Assembly (NCBI GenBank): GCA_005281725.1
Contig: SSBO01000004.1
Location: forward strand, 1,054,001-1,118,000
Direction of reading: 5' to 3'
From: Wuchereria bancrofti
Taxonomy: Eukaryota; Nematoda; Chromadorea; Rhabditida; Onchocercidae
DNA: 64,000 bases
A model generated the notes under the pieces. The model saw only the letters and a list, made by a program, of their open reading frames with translations. It had not been told where the DNA came from and ran no database searches. Shown piece after piece: positions 12,647-23,764 of this stretch. Within the stretch, counting starts at the first letter, position 1; every line of letters starts with the position of its first letter. The position numbers and the translations under genes were made by a program.

Positions 12647-14487
12647 TTAAAAAACGAAGGGAATCATTGCTCGTCGATGTTTTGGATAATTTGGAAATTC
12701 GCGTCTGTAATTACGGTGTTTATCTTTTGCCCATATAGCCATTTGGAGAAATCCCGCAAAGGTAAAAATCAGTGCTGCAAGTATGAGTTAAGCACAAAAA
12801 CAACACTTCGATTAAAACATAAATCAAACACATAAATTTGTTCAAGACAAACCACAAATACGTCTCATAAGCAAACTAATGAAACTGATGTTGCACGAGC
12901 ATTTTATTTCTATAATAATACAAACCGAAAAAAAAACCTGGTAATGACTGGGTCATATATGAAAACCATAACCATGAGCCCACTTCGTAAGTGTAATTGG
13001 GACAACTTACGAAGTGGAACATCAATGTCATCGGATTGATATCTGGCATTGGGATTTTGCGAACTTTAGTACCCAAGGGGCGTAAGTTTCTCAAAAGCAG
13101 ATGAACTGACAAATTACCTGAAAAACAGATACTAGAAAAAAGACAATCAGAACAACAATGACATTTTATTTCTGTTTTATGTATTAGAGCAATAAGCAAA
13201 AACCATGGGATAAACATACCGAATTCACAAATAATGAAACCAATAAGACCTGTGGCAACTTGTACGAAACCAAAATACGGTAGGGTATACAGTGGATGGT
13301 TGATAAAATAGCTGACAAATGCTGCAAAGACCCAGTAGTAACCACAGTTCTAAAACAAATTTAAAATATTTGTACGCTTTATTTATGTAATTTGGGTTTG
13401 ATGATCTTTTATGGCCATTTTTGAGCATGTTAACGATATACAGAAATCCCAAACTTCGATTATAAATCCGCATTCCACTGCAGATTTTAGTGGTAAAACT
13501 AATTACTATTGCTAAAGGTAAAGGTTTTTAAAAAGTTCGAAAATCTGAAATTCTAACTCCTTCCTCGATTTTAAAAATCAGACGGACAAAAAAGTACCAA
13601 CGACTGTACTGAAAACAGATTACTTTGAATATATTCCGTAAAGGCATTGTTGCATTGCTGAATCGATGAACAAAGAGGGTTTCCAGCAAACGTTTTGCAT
13701 AATGAAATGTCCAACAAACCAGTGCAAATTTTACTCCATAAGACATAGGATATCGGGATGCGTCTTCAAGATTTCATGTCAGTTTTTTGCATGCAGTTCA
13801 CTTTACTCAGTCATTCCATACTTCATTCGGTATTTTCGATGAAAAACAGACTCATGTAAGTACCAAAAAAAATCACCTGGTCCATAGATCTCGCTTGGTC
13901 GAAGGTAGAAAATCGGATAAATCACAAGAGGCCCAATATACTCTAGGAGAAAAACCTGGAGTAGAAAAATGTATTAAAACGTATTAAGTAAATATTTAGA
14001 AAGAATTAACAACACATCCTACACACCGTTTTCCATCCAATTTGTGGCCCAAGAACTCGAATATATAAGTGAGCACCCTTCGAAGGCAAATTGAGATCCA
14101 GCACAACAAGGTCATCTTTCAAATTCTTCCCTTTTGCGTCTAATCGCAAAGCTATTTGGTTGACAGGAAGTGAAAGCTCTAAATATACAACAAATCGTCA
14201 CATAGCAGTAAAAAATTACATCATACAACAAACCAACAGAAAGATAAGTGGAAACTCGACGGGATCATTATAAACTTACTTTGGGACAAACGACTTTTGA
14301 TACCCACTACTGATTCATCGGAAGTGATCTAAATCAGAAATAACCAATCAATGCTGACTTAAAACACTTGAATTTAAACTTAATGCACTTGAAATACGCT
14401 AAATTAAATAAAACAAACATTTTCTAGGTAGGCGATCGACTTACTAATGTTTTTGGCATCAAAAACTTCCACCGCAATCGAAGTCAT
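12647..14487 (-). CDS. art-1: Trans-2-enoyl-CoA reductase (TECR/ART-1)
   Basis: ER-membrane enzyme of the fourth step of very-long-chain fatty acid elongation, reducing trans-2-enoyl-CoA. Exons: 14487-14445 (MTSIAVEVFDAKNI), a possible 10-nt microexon 14398-14389, 14328-14280, 14178-14027, 13955-13877, 13763-13624, 13349-13220, 13117-12938, 12774-12647 (TAA). The first half is the ubiquitin-like N-terminal domain (ALRLDAKGKNLKDD). Then comes a membrane segment (VFLLEYIGPLVIYPIFYL), the conserved FHYAKRLLETLFVHRFSNAT and NYTYEVGSWLWFSYMTQSLP blocks, and a basic tail KDKHRNYRREFPNYPKHRRA ending MIPFVF. The steroid-dehydrogenase-type C-terminal domain is complete. A CAG acceptor lies 2 bases before the ATG. 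I recall that art-1 and ppp-1 (eIF2B gamma) are also close neighbours in C. elegans, which would be conserved microsynteny. Confidence 0.95.
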
Positions 14488-14491
14488 TTCT
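14488..14491 (-). promoter_or_regulatory. Probable trans-splice acceptor before TECR
   Basis: On the minus strand AATTTTTACAG precedes AA-ATG, leaving a 2-base leader. The motif matches the nematode 3' splice-site consensus TTTTCAG closely. Leader identity cannot be seen in genomic sequence. Confidence 0.55.
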
Positions 14492-15134
14492 GTAAAAATT
14501 GTGAAAATTAATGAAATCCTATATCGAAATATAAAAACAGTTAAGAAGCATCCGAGAAATGAAGTGAAGAAAGAAAACAGTAGTTTGAACTCAGAGCACC
14601 GTTCAATCTATTTATAAACACATTTTATAAGAAAGTGGAATGAAAATCCATACAACTTGGAATATGCTTGCAGTGAATGCTAAATTATATGTGCGTACAT
14701 CATTCTGTTCAAATGTAACTCACATAAAGTCTATCCGGGTAACTAACCCTGCCTTTTACCACCGGGTATGAATTCCTTTTGCACACTTCAGTCGCACTAT
14801 ACCGCTACTGGCGACCTATCATTTCGCGGTTTGGACGGGGCTCCTAAAACTGAAGGAGTTGTGGTGTGTGGGTGACTAATCAGTTGCTGTTGATTAGGCT
14901 AGGAGGTGGCTGCTTTTGTGTGACTGTGGAGGACAAGTGGAGGTGGTGTTTTCCAGTCGGTATTTTGAACAGAATGTTATTAAAAACTTGAAATTATTTG
15001 TTGGAATGCCGTTCGTTTCATAACACTCATCTTTCATAAGTGTTGGTGTTGGATGGGTGTCGATGGTTTTTTGGAAATGTTATGTTAAGTAAAGTTATTC
15101 ATCTTGCACTCTCATTAATTAATTTTTTGTCCAG
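14492..15134. promoter_or_regulatory. Divergent promoter region TECR / SNU13
   Basis: The two genes are transcribed away from each other across this stretch. 14760-14960 is noticeably richer in G, C and CpG than its surroundings (for example ATTTCGCGGTTTGGACGGGG), which fits a shared promoter. A pyrimidine tract and CCAG end at 15134, just before the SNU13 leader. No TATA box is evident. Confidence 0.45.
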
Positions 15135-15165
15135 GTATTGCCAGTGATCGAAAAAGTGAGGCAAG

Positions 15166-16197
15166 ATGACTGCAGATACTGGTTTTGGGTCAAAAGCTTA
15201 TCCTATCGCTGATACTAGCTTGTCTCAGAAGTTACTTGATCTTGTTCAGCAGGCGCAAAGCTATAAGCAGTTGAAGAAAGGTGCAAATGAGGCCACGAAG
15301 ACGCTAAATCGAGGACTTGCAGAGGTTACTTTCAGTTTGGCTTATGTCAACAGCCTTATCTTTTTTCGGTTGTTGCATGTACAAGACTCAAGTGATGCAT
15401 ATTTCATTGAGAAGAAATATAGATTTATGAATGAAACTAATAGATGCAGTAATTTTGTTTGGAATAGATCCGCATCACTTTTGTTTCTATGTTTTTAATC
15501 CATCATTCACTATACATGCAAAGTTTTTTCCGATGAACTTGCAGGTCATTATAATGGCTGCTGACGCCGAGCCATTAGAAATTATCTTACATTTGCCATT
15601 GCTCTGTGAAGACAAAAATGTGCCTTACGTATTTGTGCGCAGCAAGGTAATCTTTATATATGCATCCATATGTCATGGATTCATCCGAAAGATTCATCTA
15701 ATTATCCAATTTCTAATCAAATAAGAAAACTATTAGTAAACTAAAGAGCTTATCATAATTTTAAAATGTTATGTTTCGAAGTTTATACAGAATTTATGAT
15801 ATTTGTGATATAAAGAGTGGTTAAATTAATTGACAGAAATGAAATTGAATGAATGTCAGATAGGATAGAATTGGAAGAGAACTTATCATCCGGAAAATTT
15901 ATCTTACCTATTCTACTGGAAGGGAAAATTCTTGTTACATCGAAGGGAAAGTTTTGTATTATGTTAGAATTTTTGTTATGAAGTTTTCTGGAAGTGGTTC
16001 ATATAATTTCTCACCTTTTGTTGCTGTTTTGGTATTTTATTCCAGGAAAATATGTGGAATATTTTCAGGCAGCTCTTGGCAGAGCATGTGGCGTATCGCG
16101 TCCTGTAATCGCTGCTTCAATAATCCAGAATGAGGGCTCTCAATTGAGAAGCCAAATACAGAAAATCAAGGAAGAAGTGGAAAAGCTTTTGATTTAA
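15166..16197 (+). CDS. snu-13: SNU13/15.5K (NHP2L1) snRNP and box C/D snoRNP protein
   Basis: Small L7Ae-family protein that binds the kink-turn of U4 snRNA and of box C/D snoRNAs in the nucleus and nucleolus. Three exons, all phase 0: 15166-15324, 15545-15646 and 16069-16197, giving 129 residues against 128 in human. The sequence is almost unmistakable: [79 protein letters not shown]. The RNA-contacting [12 protein letters not shown] motif is intact. The start matches the human N-terminus in position. A CCAG acceptor at 15134 sits 31 bases upstream. AATAAA at 16668 could be a polyadenylation signal. It is transcribed divergently from TECR. Confidence 0.97.
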
Positions 16198-17119
16198 AAA
16201 GAAGAAATGGCTCTTTTTTTATTTCAGTTCTTGATTTATCAGAAATTCTGTACTGGAATAAGAAAGATATTTTAAATTAATCTGTTTGAGATGGGTTACC
16301 ACTAGCATGTATTTGGATTAATTCTTCAGGGAATTTTGCATGTTTACAATATTTAGAAGAGAAAGAAATTCGCATGAAGTTTTTCCATTCTCTGGCCATA
16401 CAGTCCTATTCGTATTCGTTTTACTGTTCCCTAAGTTTATTTGTTGTTAAGTTGATTAATGCACTTGATTTAATGTTGTATCTTGTCATGCTCACATTGA
16501 CACAGACTATTATATCTTACTTCTGTAAAACAGATTCTTTTTAAAAAAATACAGATAGATCCAGGTGTTTTACTGAAGTTAAGATGAACGTATTTAGTAC
16601 GTGAGCATTTGTATTGCTATCCAATCATGGCAAGAGTTGTTTGAATTATTTGTCAGAAAAAATGCTTAATAAAAATTTGAAGCTTTCATTTTTCGAAAGT
16701 TCATAATCAAGCAGGAATAGACAAAGTTCCAAACAATTATGGATCCTAATTCAAACAAGTCTGCATTTATTTGACAACAAGCAGTAGCATTTAGGATTTG
16801 AATTATCAATATCTCGAGTATTTTAGTCATTTTCAACATCTCTTTACCTTTGTTACAAAGTAAGTACGTGTTAGTTAGCTATGTGTGTGGTTACACACGC
16901 TGGTTATCTTTGTGTAGATCTTGAAGGGTTCTGCGTCTAATTTCGAAACTGTTATTGTTAGTGAGAAGTTGGATATTCTAGTTTCAATAGTTCTCATGAA
17001 GAAATGACACTCATTTGAAGATAACTGATTCGCGAGAGTCTGCTCTATACCACAGGGCAAGAATAGAAATAAGTATGCTATGTTTTCTATATTCTTGAGG
17101 TAGGTTACGACTCTCTATA
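16198..17119. other. Intergenic, 3' of SNU13
   Basis: Contains the SNU13 3' UTR and AT-rich sequence. A 61-codon minus-strand ORF at 16875-17060 has no family resemblance and no splice context, so I do not call it a gene. Confidence 0.5.
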
Positions 17120-17410
17120 ATGTCACTTCTACATCAAAAAGTAATTTCAGAAACATTTTCAAGTGTGTTTACGCTTTATTACATACACTCACGAAATGAA
17201 TTGAGCGATCATTATCTTAAAAAAACACGACAATTGTTGCTTCCAGATTTTTACCGAAGATCAGTTTTTTTCGAATCTAGTTCGAATATTATTGATACAA
17301 CCATCAAAATTGACTTTGTTCTAAATGGACCATCTGGATTTGAGTACTTTGAAATTAAATCTACTCGGGAAAGCATTATCAAAGCAGCCAGTGCTGATCT
17401 CGTTAATTAA
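17120..17410 (+). CDS. Unrecognised 96-codon ORF with a D-x(n)-EIK motif
   Basis: An uninterrupted ORF from ATG to TAA, isolated from other exons, with no acceptor or donor needed. Composition looks coding. The C-terminal third reads KIDFVLNGPSG, then FEYFEIKSTRES. An Asp followed by a strand and then E-x-K resembles the active-site core of PD-(D/E)XK nucleases, but this is a short, common pattern. The protein could be a fragment of a mobile element, a transferred bacterial gene or a chance ORF. A 12-bp unit (GTTAATTAAAGA) is repeated three times across and just after its stop codon (17402, 17419, 17433). Confidence 0.25.
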   Translation: MSLLHQKVISETFSSVFTLYYIHSRNELSDHYLKKTRQLLLPDFYRRSVFFESSSNIIDTTIKIDFVLNGPSGFEYFEIKSTRESIIKAASADLVN

Positions 17411-18457
17411 AGAAGGTTGTTAATTAAAGAACGTTAATTAAAGCAGGAAAAGCATTGAAAGCAATATTAGGAGAGGGCTGAGTAGTCAGTACTGCTATTC
17501 TATTAAAGGTATCGACATAATGAAATAATCAGATGAAGATTTAAAATTAGGAAAACCGTAATAAAAATGGGTAAAACTCCATCAAATACCAATTTAGAGC
17601 ACGTCATAAACATAAATATTAAGTTCTGTAGATCGATCAGGTTTACGGAATTTACGCTCCGACAAAAATATATCGACCATATTTGTAAGCAAAGCTATCA
17701 AATTCAATATCATGGCACCACCAGATTCCATGTCCTTTCATAACCGTGAATTCCTCTCTATTATAATTCTTCTAATGCTGAAAACTATGGCAGTGAAAAA
17801 TGAACTATTGATATTTGAAAATTTCAGTGTGACCTTCGTATAGCAAGCTTATGTCCGATGTACTTTTATAATGCTCGCAAAGATGATTCTTAGACAAAAG
17901 TTGTTGGCATACCGAAGTTTGAAATTCGAAAGTTAAAGCATCTCACGAATCGTTACTGTCTTCTCTCTAAAATTTAGGTTGCAATCCTTTTTTGGCCTAA
18001 ACAGAACTGTGAAATTCAAATTCATATTTTTGTCGACAGTGTGAAAGATGTGATGAAAGCTTCAGAAAAAGGAATTCACATTACATTTAAAAGTAAATTG
18101 GGAAAATTTTCATTACATTTTTTGCTAGTAATAAAAAGTGAAGCCCTTGTTGCTTTGACTATCGCGAACCTTGAAATAATTTATAATAAATATGTCTAAA
18201 TAATAAAGTAATTTGTGTTGGAAATATTTCTCTTAAGTGATCCATTATACAAATTGTAGGTGCATAGTTTACAAGCGTTGGAGTGACTTTAAAGTTTTTA
18301 ATTTGGGATGTATTCATCGTAAGTAAAGTTTTGAAGCTACCTCATTCTCTCGCTATTCATCTGAACAATAAAAAATATAATTGAAACAAAACGTTTGAAC
18401 AGAGTGAAATAATGACGCAAATGTTTCCTTTACTGCTTGTCTGTTAATAGTAGTAGT
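17411..18457. other. Intergenic AT-rich sequence
   Basis: Apart from the GTTAATTAAAGA copies at the left end I see no gene, RNA or repeat I can support. Confidence 0.5.
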
Positions 18458-18903
18458 TGTCGCGAATTTCAATATCGCGAAGCTAAATAAATGTTAATAC
18501 TGCTTAATATAGCAATCCATTATAAATTCCTTTGCAATGCATCGCACTCGTTTAGCTGACCTTTGATCTTATAACAATCCTATGCTATGAGTATCCACCA
18601 TTTAATGTCAATTGTAACCAACTATAGTTGCCACCCAATGTAAGTTCTTTGTGATGCAATCCTTGCATTGTAACTATTGTCCATTGTAACCTATTGTTCA
18701 AGTAACTCATTATCATCTAAACTAAACGATCTTTGTAAAAATGTCTGATTATAAACCACTCCCACATCTTAATATATATAATGCATCAGTTTTGTTGGAT
18801 TTATCAAAATTGTACGGTTGCTTCTGTTAATAAAGGATTATTCTCTTCCTCTGTTACCCCACATACTTGCATCTACATTCAACGAATCTCCCTGCAATCA
18901 ACA
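18458..18903 (+). mobile_element. Possible solo LTR, BEL/Pao-like
   Basis: A 446-bp block that begins TGTCGCGAATTTCAATATCG, where TCGCGA is repeated in inverted form, and ends CTGCAATCAACA. Near its 3' end AATAAAGG is followed by a CT-rich run, as in the R/U5 part of an LTR. The TGT..ACA ends and the start resemble BEL/Pao LTRs. No target-site duplication is visible and no reverse-transcriptase fragment lies nearby, so it would be an old solo LTR or a chance resemblance. Confidence 0.28.
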
Positions 18904-20020
18904 ACCTTTCCCGAAATAATAAATTAACTTAACAATCTACTAAGAGAAATTTTGCTTCCACAACAGTAGTTCAGAAACCAATGCTTCTTTTCTTGATAAA
19001 GCTATTTCTTTCCAAAAATTTAAGTTTCAATTTCAACATCCTTTATTAAAAACAGGAAAGAAATTATGAAAATCATTTTGTTAAAAAAGAAAAGAAAATG
19101 TCATATAGACTTTAAATAGATACCAGTACTGAATGCAATTCTTCCAAGCAATCAAAATTATCAAGCTGTCTCCTAATGCTTATAAAGCAAAAATATGTGC
19201 AAAGATGAAATAAAATGTGGCGGCAATTTGCTATGTTTAATGTCTCTTACTCCCTATTTTTCAAAAATACTTTTTATTAATTTTGAATATAGTTTCTCTG
19301 CACTGACAGTGACGAAAACTGAATAAATTTGCAGCACTTTAGGAGACAAATTCGTCTATTTGAGGGACAGAATGCAAGCCCAAGAAGCATTTTAAACCCA
19401 AATGAATGCAATGTAAATGACTTATTAAACCAATCATTATCTCATCACATTAAATTATTGTTACATGCAAATATTGATGCAAAGATAAGAATTTTGTACG
19501 ATATTTGATATTAGAGAACTTGCTAGGAAAGAAATTACTTTTTAAAAATGACGATTATTCTATTAAAACAAATTATTTTACACTCGACATAAGCACTGTT
19601 CATTTCTACTTGTTATATGTAGTTAAATTTATTATCTAAATTAATAATTAATTTCGCACTGTTAATTAAGTTTAATTATTTGTAGTCTAATTAGTTCGTT
19701 ATAATATCACTTCAGGGAAGTACGATCGATTTCACATTTCAATTTAATGAAATGCACACTATAGATATTTCTACAGAAAACACTACGATAAACATCTCAT
19801 TAACGAGCAACAAATGCAAACGCTTCATACTAAATTAATAGAAATACAAAGGAAGTTGCGCCAAGTTATAATGAAATCTAAAAAAATGAATTGTACAGAA
19901 CAGTAAGTAATTCACTAACTTTAAAAAGCGTCAATAGGGTAAACTAAATGAGTAACTGGAATCCCTAACTTTCTGCAATGTTGATCCTGAATCTGTCGAA
20001 TTCCTGAAAACTGTCAGAAT
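18904..20020. other. Intergenic AT-rich sequence
   Basis: Very AT-rich, with many TAATTA-type words around 19620-19700. No ORF, RNA or repeat is convincing. Confidence 0.5.
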
Positions 20021-20115
20021 TAGGCCAAGATAGCTCGATGGATAAACTGGAAATAGGGAGAATAATCATATAGTTGCTTGCTAGGGCTTCGGTTTGAATT
20101 CCATCGGAGCAAGGA
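20021..20115 (+). repeat. tRNA-like A box / B box pair (pseudo-tRNA or SINE head)
   Basis: TAGCTCGATGG at 20031 resembles an RNA polymerase III A box, and GGTTTGAATTCC at 20091 matches the B box with one change (T for C). Their spacing of about 60 bases suits a tRNA. I could not fold a proper acceptor stem, so an intact tRNA is unlikely; a tRNA-derived SINE or decayed tRNA is possible. Confidence 0.25.
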
Positions 20116-21664
20116 ACAAGAAATGCTCTATGTGAATTTTTTTATAATGATCGTGTGAGGAGGAGTGAAGGCTTAACTTCCAAATTTTCTTAACTCTAAT
20201 TTAGCTTAGAGGTTCGGGTTTCAACCTTACATCGTTTTTTGTTAACTGAATTCTTTACTACTTACTTTGAAAAATACTTGTTGGGAATGAAATTTCAATG
20301 CGAAATTTCAAAAGGACATAAAAAAAACCAAACATTCACGCAATTATTAAAAGTAACTTCGCTAAGAACATCGTTCAGCTATGACTGCCTGCAAGTTTTA
20401 TCACTTGAATGCTTCTGTAAATGAAATCGTTGAAGCGGGAAATAATTAGGTAATCTGAAATAAAGAAAAATTATAACCAAATTACTGATATTTCTGAAAT
20501 TCCGGATCATTGAATTATAAAGAAAAGAAATGAGTGTGTTTGCTGTAGAGAATTAGACCTAAGAACAATGATACTAGGATCAATTTAGTTCATTCAATCA
20601 TCCTTTATTATTTGAAAGATTAATCTGTTAAGCAAATAACGAAATGAATACAATTAACGAACTGAATTAAATGAGTGGTAAATTAATAACATTAACAGTT
20701 TTTTACTTGTATTGATGATTTACACTTCTAAGTTTTATTATGGATTAGAGTTATTTCACACAGGAATAAAATTCTTGATTCTTTTCCAGGACCAAGTCTA
20801 CATCTGTTAAGCATCGAATGATATTATCCTGTCTAATGATCAAATTCCTGAACCTTTTAGTTTTTCACACCACGGCTGTTTTCTCATTCTTTCTCTTCTG
20901 ACTGAATAAATCATTAAACAGTTTACGTGACGTATAACTGTCAGAGCAACTTTATCTTGACTGTTTTCTAGTTATCGGTTAGTTCACAATATACATAAAG
21001 ACCTCTGTAAATTCCTTTCCTGTTTTGCTTTGCAATAGCAAAGTGGTTGCAATGAACAACTGAAAAGAAGTAGCTTTGAAACTTATCGAGTATTTTAAAA
21101 TGATTTTCTAATTGATCTTCCCATTAATGTTGAATCAATAGTTAAAGTGATCTATTTACGGGATGATACAGCAGAAAGCTTTGTCAGTAAAAGGATGACT
21201 ATCAGAAAGATGAACCGACCGGTTGACAGATAGTAGCATGCGATCATCGTTGTTGTTTGCACAGTGGTATGGATGTTATGAGGATGAAGCGGATGCTTGT
21301 AACTGTTTATGTGCATATTACATGTACAGTAGACAGTTATTACTTATTGATATCTACATTCAATATAATCCTTTTAAGTGATATCCGGAAGAAAGATTCT
21401 GATATCAAACAGATAGGACATTTCCTCTGCCGTCCCAAAATCTTCCTATCTAAAAAACCATTCTTATTCGCCATGCTTTCTTTTAGATGTCATAAAGGAA
21501 TGACGACAAATCCTAGAAAAACTGACCGAACTGTAATGGTGGAGATGACAGGTGATCACGTACGGAGAAACCGAACTTAACTCATAGCACGTCAATGGAT
21601 TTGCATTCTGAAAGATGTGCCACCAGTTATTGTGCTATAGAGGGAATATGATATTTAATTGCAG
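20116..21664. other. Intergenic, upstream of the bHLH gene
   Basis: No gene recognised. Short ORFs at 20239-20424 and 21257-21580 lack family features. The right part should contain the bHLH promoter. Confidence 0.5.
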
Positions 21665-21693
21665 ATAAATCAAAAGGATTCGTAAACCAAGAA

Positions 21694-22787
21694 ATGAGTA
21701 CTACGGAAGAATCACATCAGTCAGCATTTCAGTACGGACGCAAGCTGCCATCAATTATCAGTGCCGCTCGATTACTCAGACTCCGTTCGGGATCATTTGA
21801 TGAAGGTACATTTGTTTCAGATTAAATAGAGTTTCTTGAAGTTATCTAGTAATCCACTAAATCATTTTAACATTTCAGTGAATCGCTTTAGCCTATTTTC
21901 CCTCGAAAACAACAGATTTATGGTTCAAATTCAATCCCCATTTTTTTTTTTTTTTTTAAATTAAGATTAGTATATCACTTTTGAGCAGATTGTTTTGGAC
22001 GAACTGCCCTCTAAAACGTCTGAGGCTTAACATGTTCTCAAATAGTGTGTCATATAAATTATCTTCATTATGTGATTATATGGTAGAAGGAAAAGACGAG
22101 AGAAAGCCAAACCGAATAAGTCCATTTTCACCAGAGGCTCGTGTTCCACTACCAAGTGAAATCGATGAAAAGTAAGCTACAATTTATTTGGAAAATGACG
22201 CGATTTATGTTAGCATTAAAGAAACAAGTCAAAATAATCTCGCAACACTGTTTTTCTTTGATTGGTTTCATTAATTCATTTCGAAAAAATTCAGCAGTTA
22301 TGGAACTACTGTATGGAAGAGAAATGAGAGGGAACGATTACGTGTTCGTTGTGTGAACGACGGATATGAAAGACTGCGTGACCATCTACCGCTTACGGAA
22401 AGGTTTTCATTACTTCCATTTCTAACTTATCTTTTGAAAAATTACATCGTTTAATCAATTTTTATGAAAATTATGTTTGTCCACTATCTGTGGCAAAATA
22501 ACAGCCTACCAAAGAATTTGTGTGTTATTTAGAAATTTCTCATATCATTCTGAAGATGAGAAACTAGAGGCGCTTTCAGCGACCGTCGTATTAGTAAAGT
22601 GGATACCTTACGTTTGGCGATACGATACATACGTCATCTGGAAGCTCTACTGCAGGATTACGATCACTGGGCCAAATGTGACTGTTTCCAAACCTTTCAA
22701 ACCGAATCCGAAGAACGGGCCGAGCGTCTTCGCAGAATCGATCGCAGGAAACGTGCGTTGGATGATGCAATGTCTTCAACTCCATAA
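21694..22787 (+). CDS. Achaete-scute-like bHLH transcription factor
   Basis: Four exons with consistent phases: 21694-21805, 22087-22171, 22295-22402, 22580-22787, giving about 170 residues. Exon 3 encodes the basic region and helix 1 (RNERERLRVRCVNDGYERLR, then DHLPLTE). Exon 4 encodes the loop and helix 2 (RRISKVDTLRLAIRYIRHLE, then ALLQD). The RNERERxRVRCVNxGYxRLR signature is that of the achaete-scute family, closest in memory to vertebrate ASCL3/ASCL4 rather than the neural ASCL1 group. Such factors dimerise with an E-protein on E-boxes and specify cell fate. The N-terminus is short and the C-terminus is basic (RRIDRRKRALDD). An acceptor TTGCAG at 21664 precedes a 29-base leader. I do not assign a specific C. 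elegans orthologue. Confidence 0.9.
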
Positions 22788-23737
22788 AGTGATAGAAATA
22801 TAAATATGCAGTTCTTCCGCTAATTGTTCTTTGATTCCATTTTTCTATGGCCGTATTTGCTATTGAATCTTAGTATTATTCTCCCAATTAAAACTTACCA
22901 CTCTTTCTAGCCGACTGACTTCTTCAATTTCTACGGATTATCTTTTTCGTGACTGACTTGATTCCCATGTTTTACACTTATTGGTAATGGATAATGTGGG
23001 TATTTAATATCCCTTTACTGGAAGCTCGAAGGGCATCTAGTTTCCCGTTAATTCTTGTGTGTGGTGCAGTTTTCAATGTAACTGCTAGGTTAGGAATTAT
23101 TGGGAAAGGTTCTTCAAAACTGCTCCTTGTTTGGGCTTTAATATAACTCAGCAAAGAAGAAAAAAGAATTGTTAGAATGAAATTGTATACTCTAACAACG
23201 ATATAATGAGACATTCTGCTGCTTCTTTCTCCATTGTGTACCACTACGAATCAAAATGACATACATCGAATCAAATTAACTGCTATATCTGCGGATCCTC
23301 CCGTTCCCCGTGAATGATTTCATCGAGGAAAATAACTCAGTTCGTTCATATTTATTTTAATTTATCAATCTTTAGATGGAAATTCGAAATCCAACACCAA
23401 AATATGTGATAGAATCACAAACACAACAGTGAAGTGATAATGATACACTTCCAAATCCAGTGATTTATGGAGTGAGGAATAATTCTTCGACACACAAAAT
23501 TTGCAAAGTGTCCGACGTTTTTGTTTGCAGTTTGAACTCATTTTGGTTTGTTGGTCTTTTTGTCGATTTAAAGTCGTACTTGTGCATTTTGTTGGGAGTG
23601 GTGGGGTTCTGCGTGTCTTCGCATGTCTTTACTTATGGACGTGGTGATTAACAACTTCTGTGATATCACTGTGTATGAGGGTACTATGTTGCAAGCAATG
23701 CAGGAGCTCTACATTCAGATGTGATTATGCATTCCAG
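22788..23737. other. Spacer between the bHLH gene and TRAP-gamma
   Basis: Contains the bHLH 3' UTR and the TRAP-gamma upstream region. ATTCCAG ending at 23737 is an acceptor 27 bases before the next start codon. No other feature is seen. Confidence 0.5.
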
Positions 23738-23764
23738 GTAGATTATCTTATTAGTTGCTCAAAT

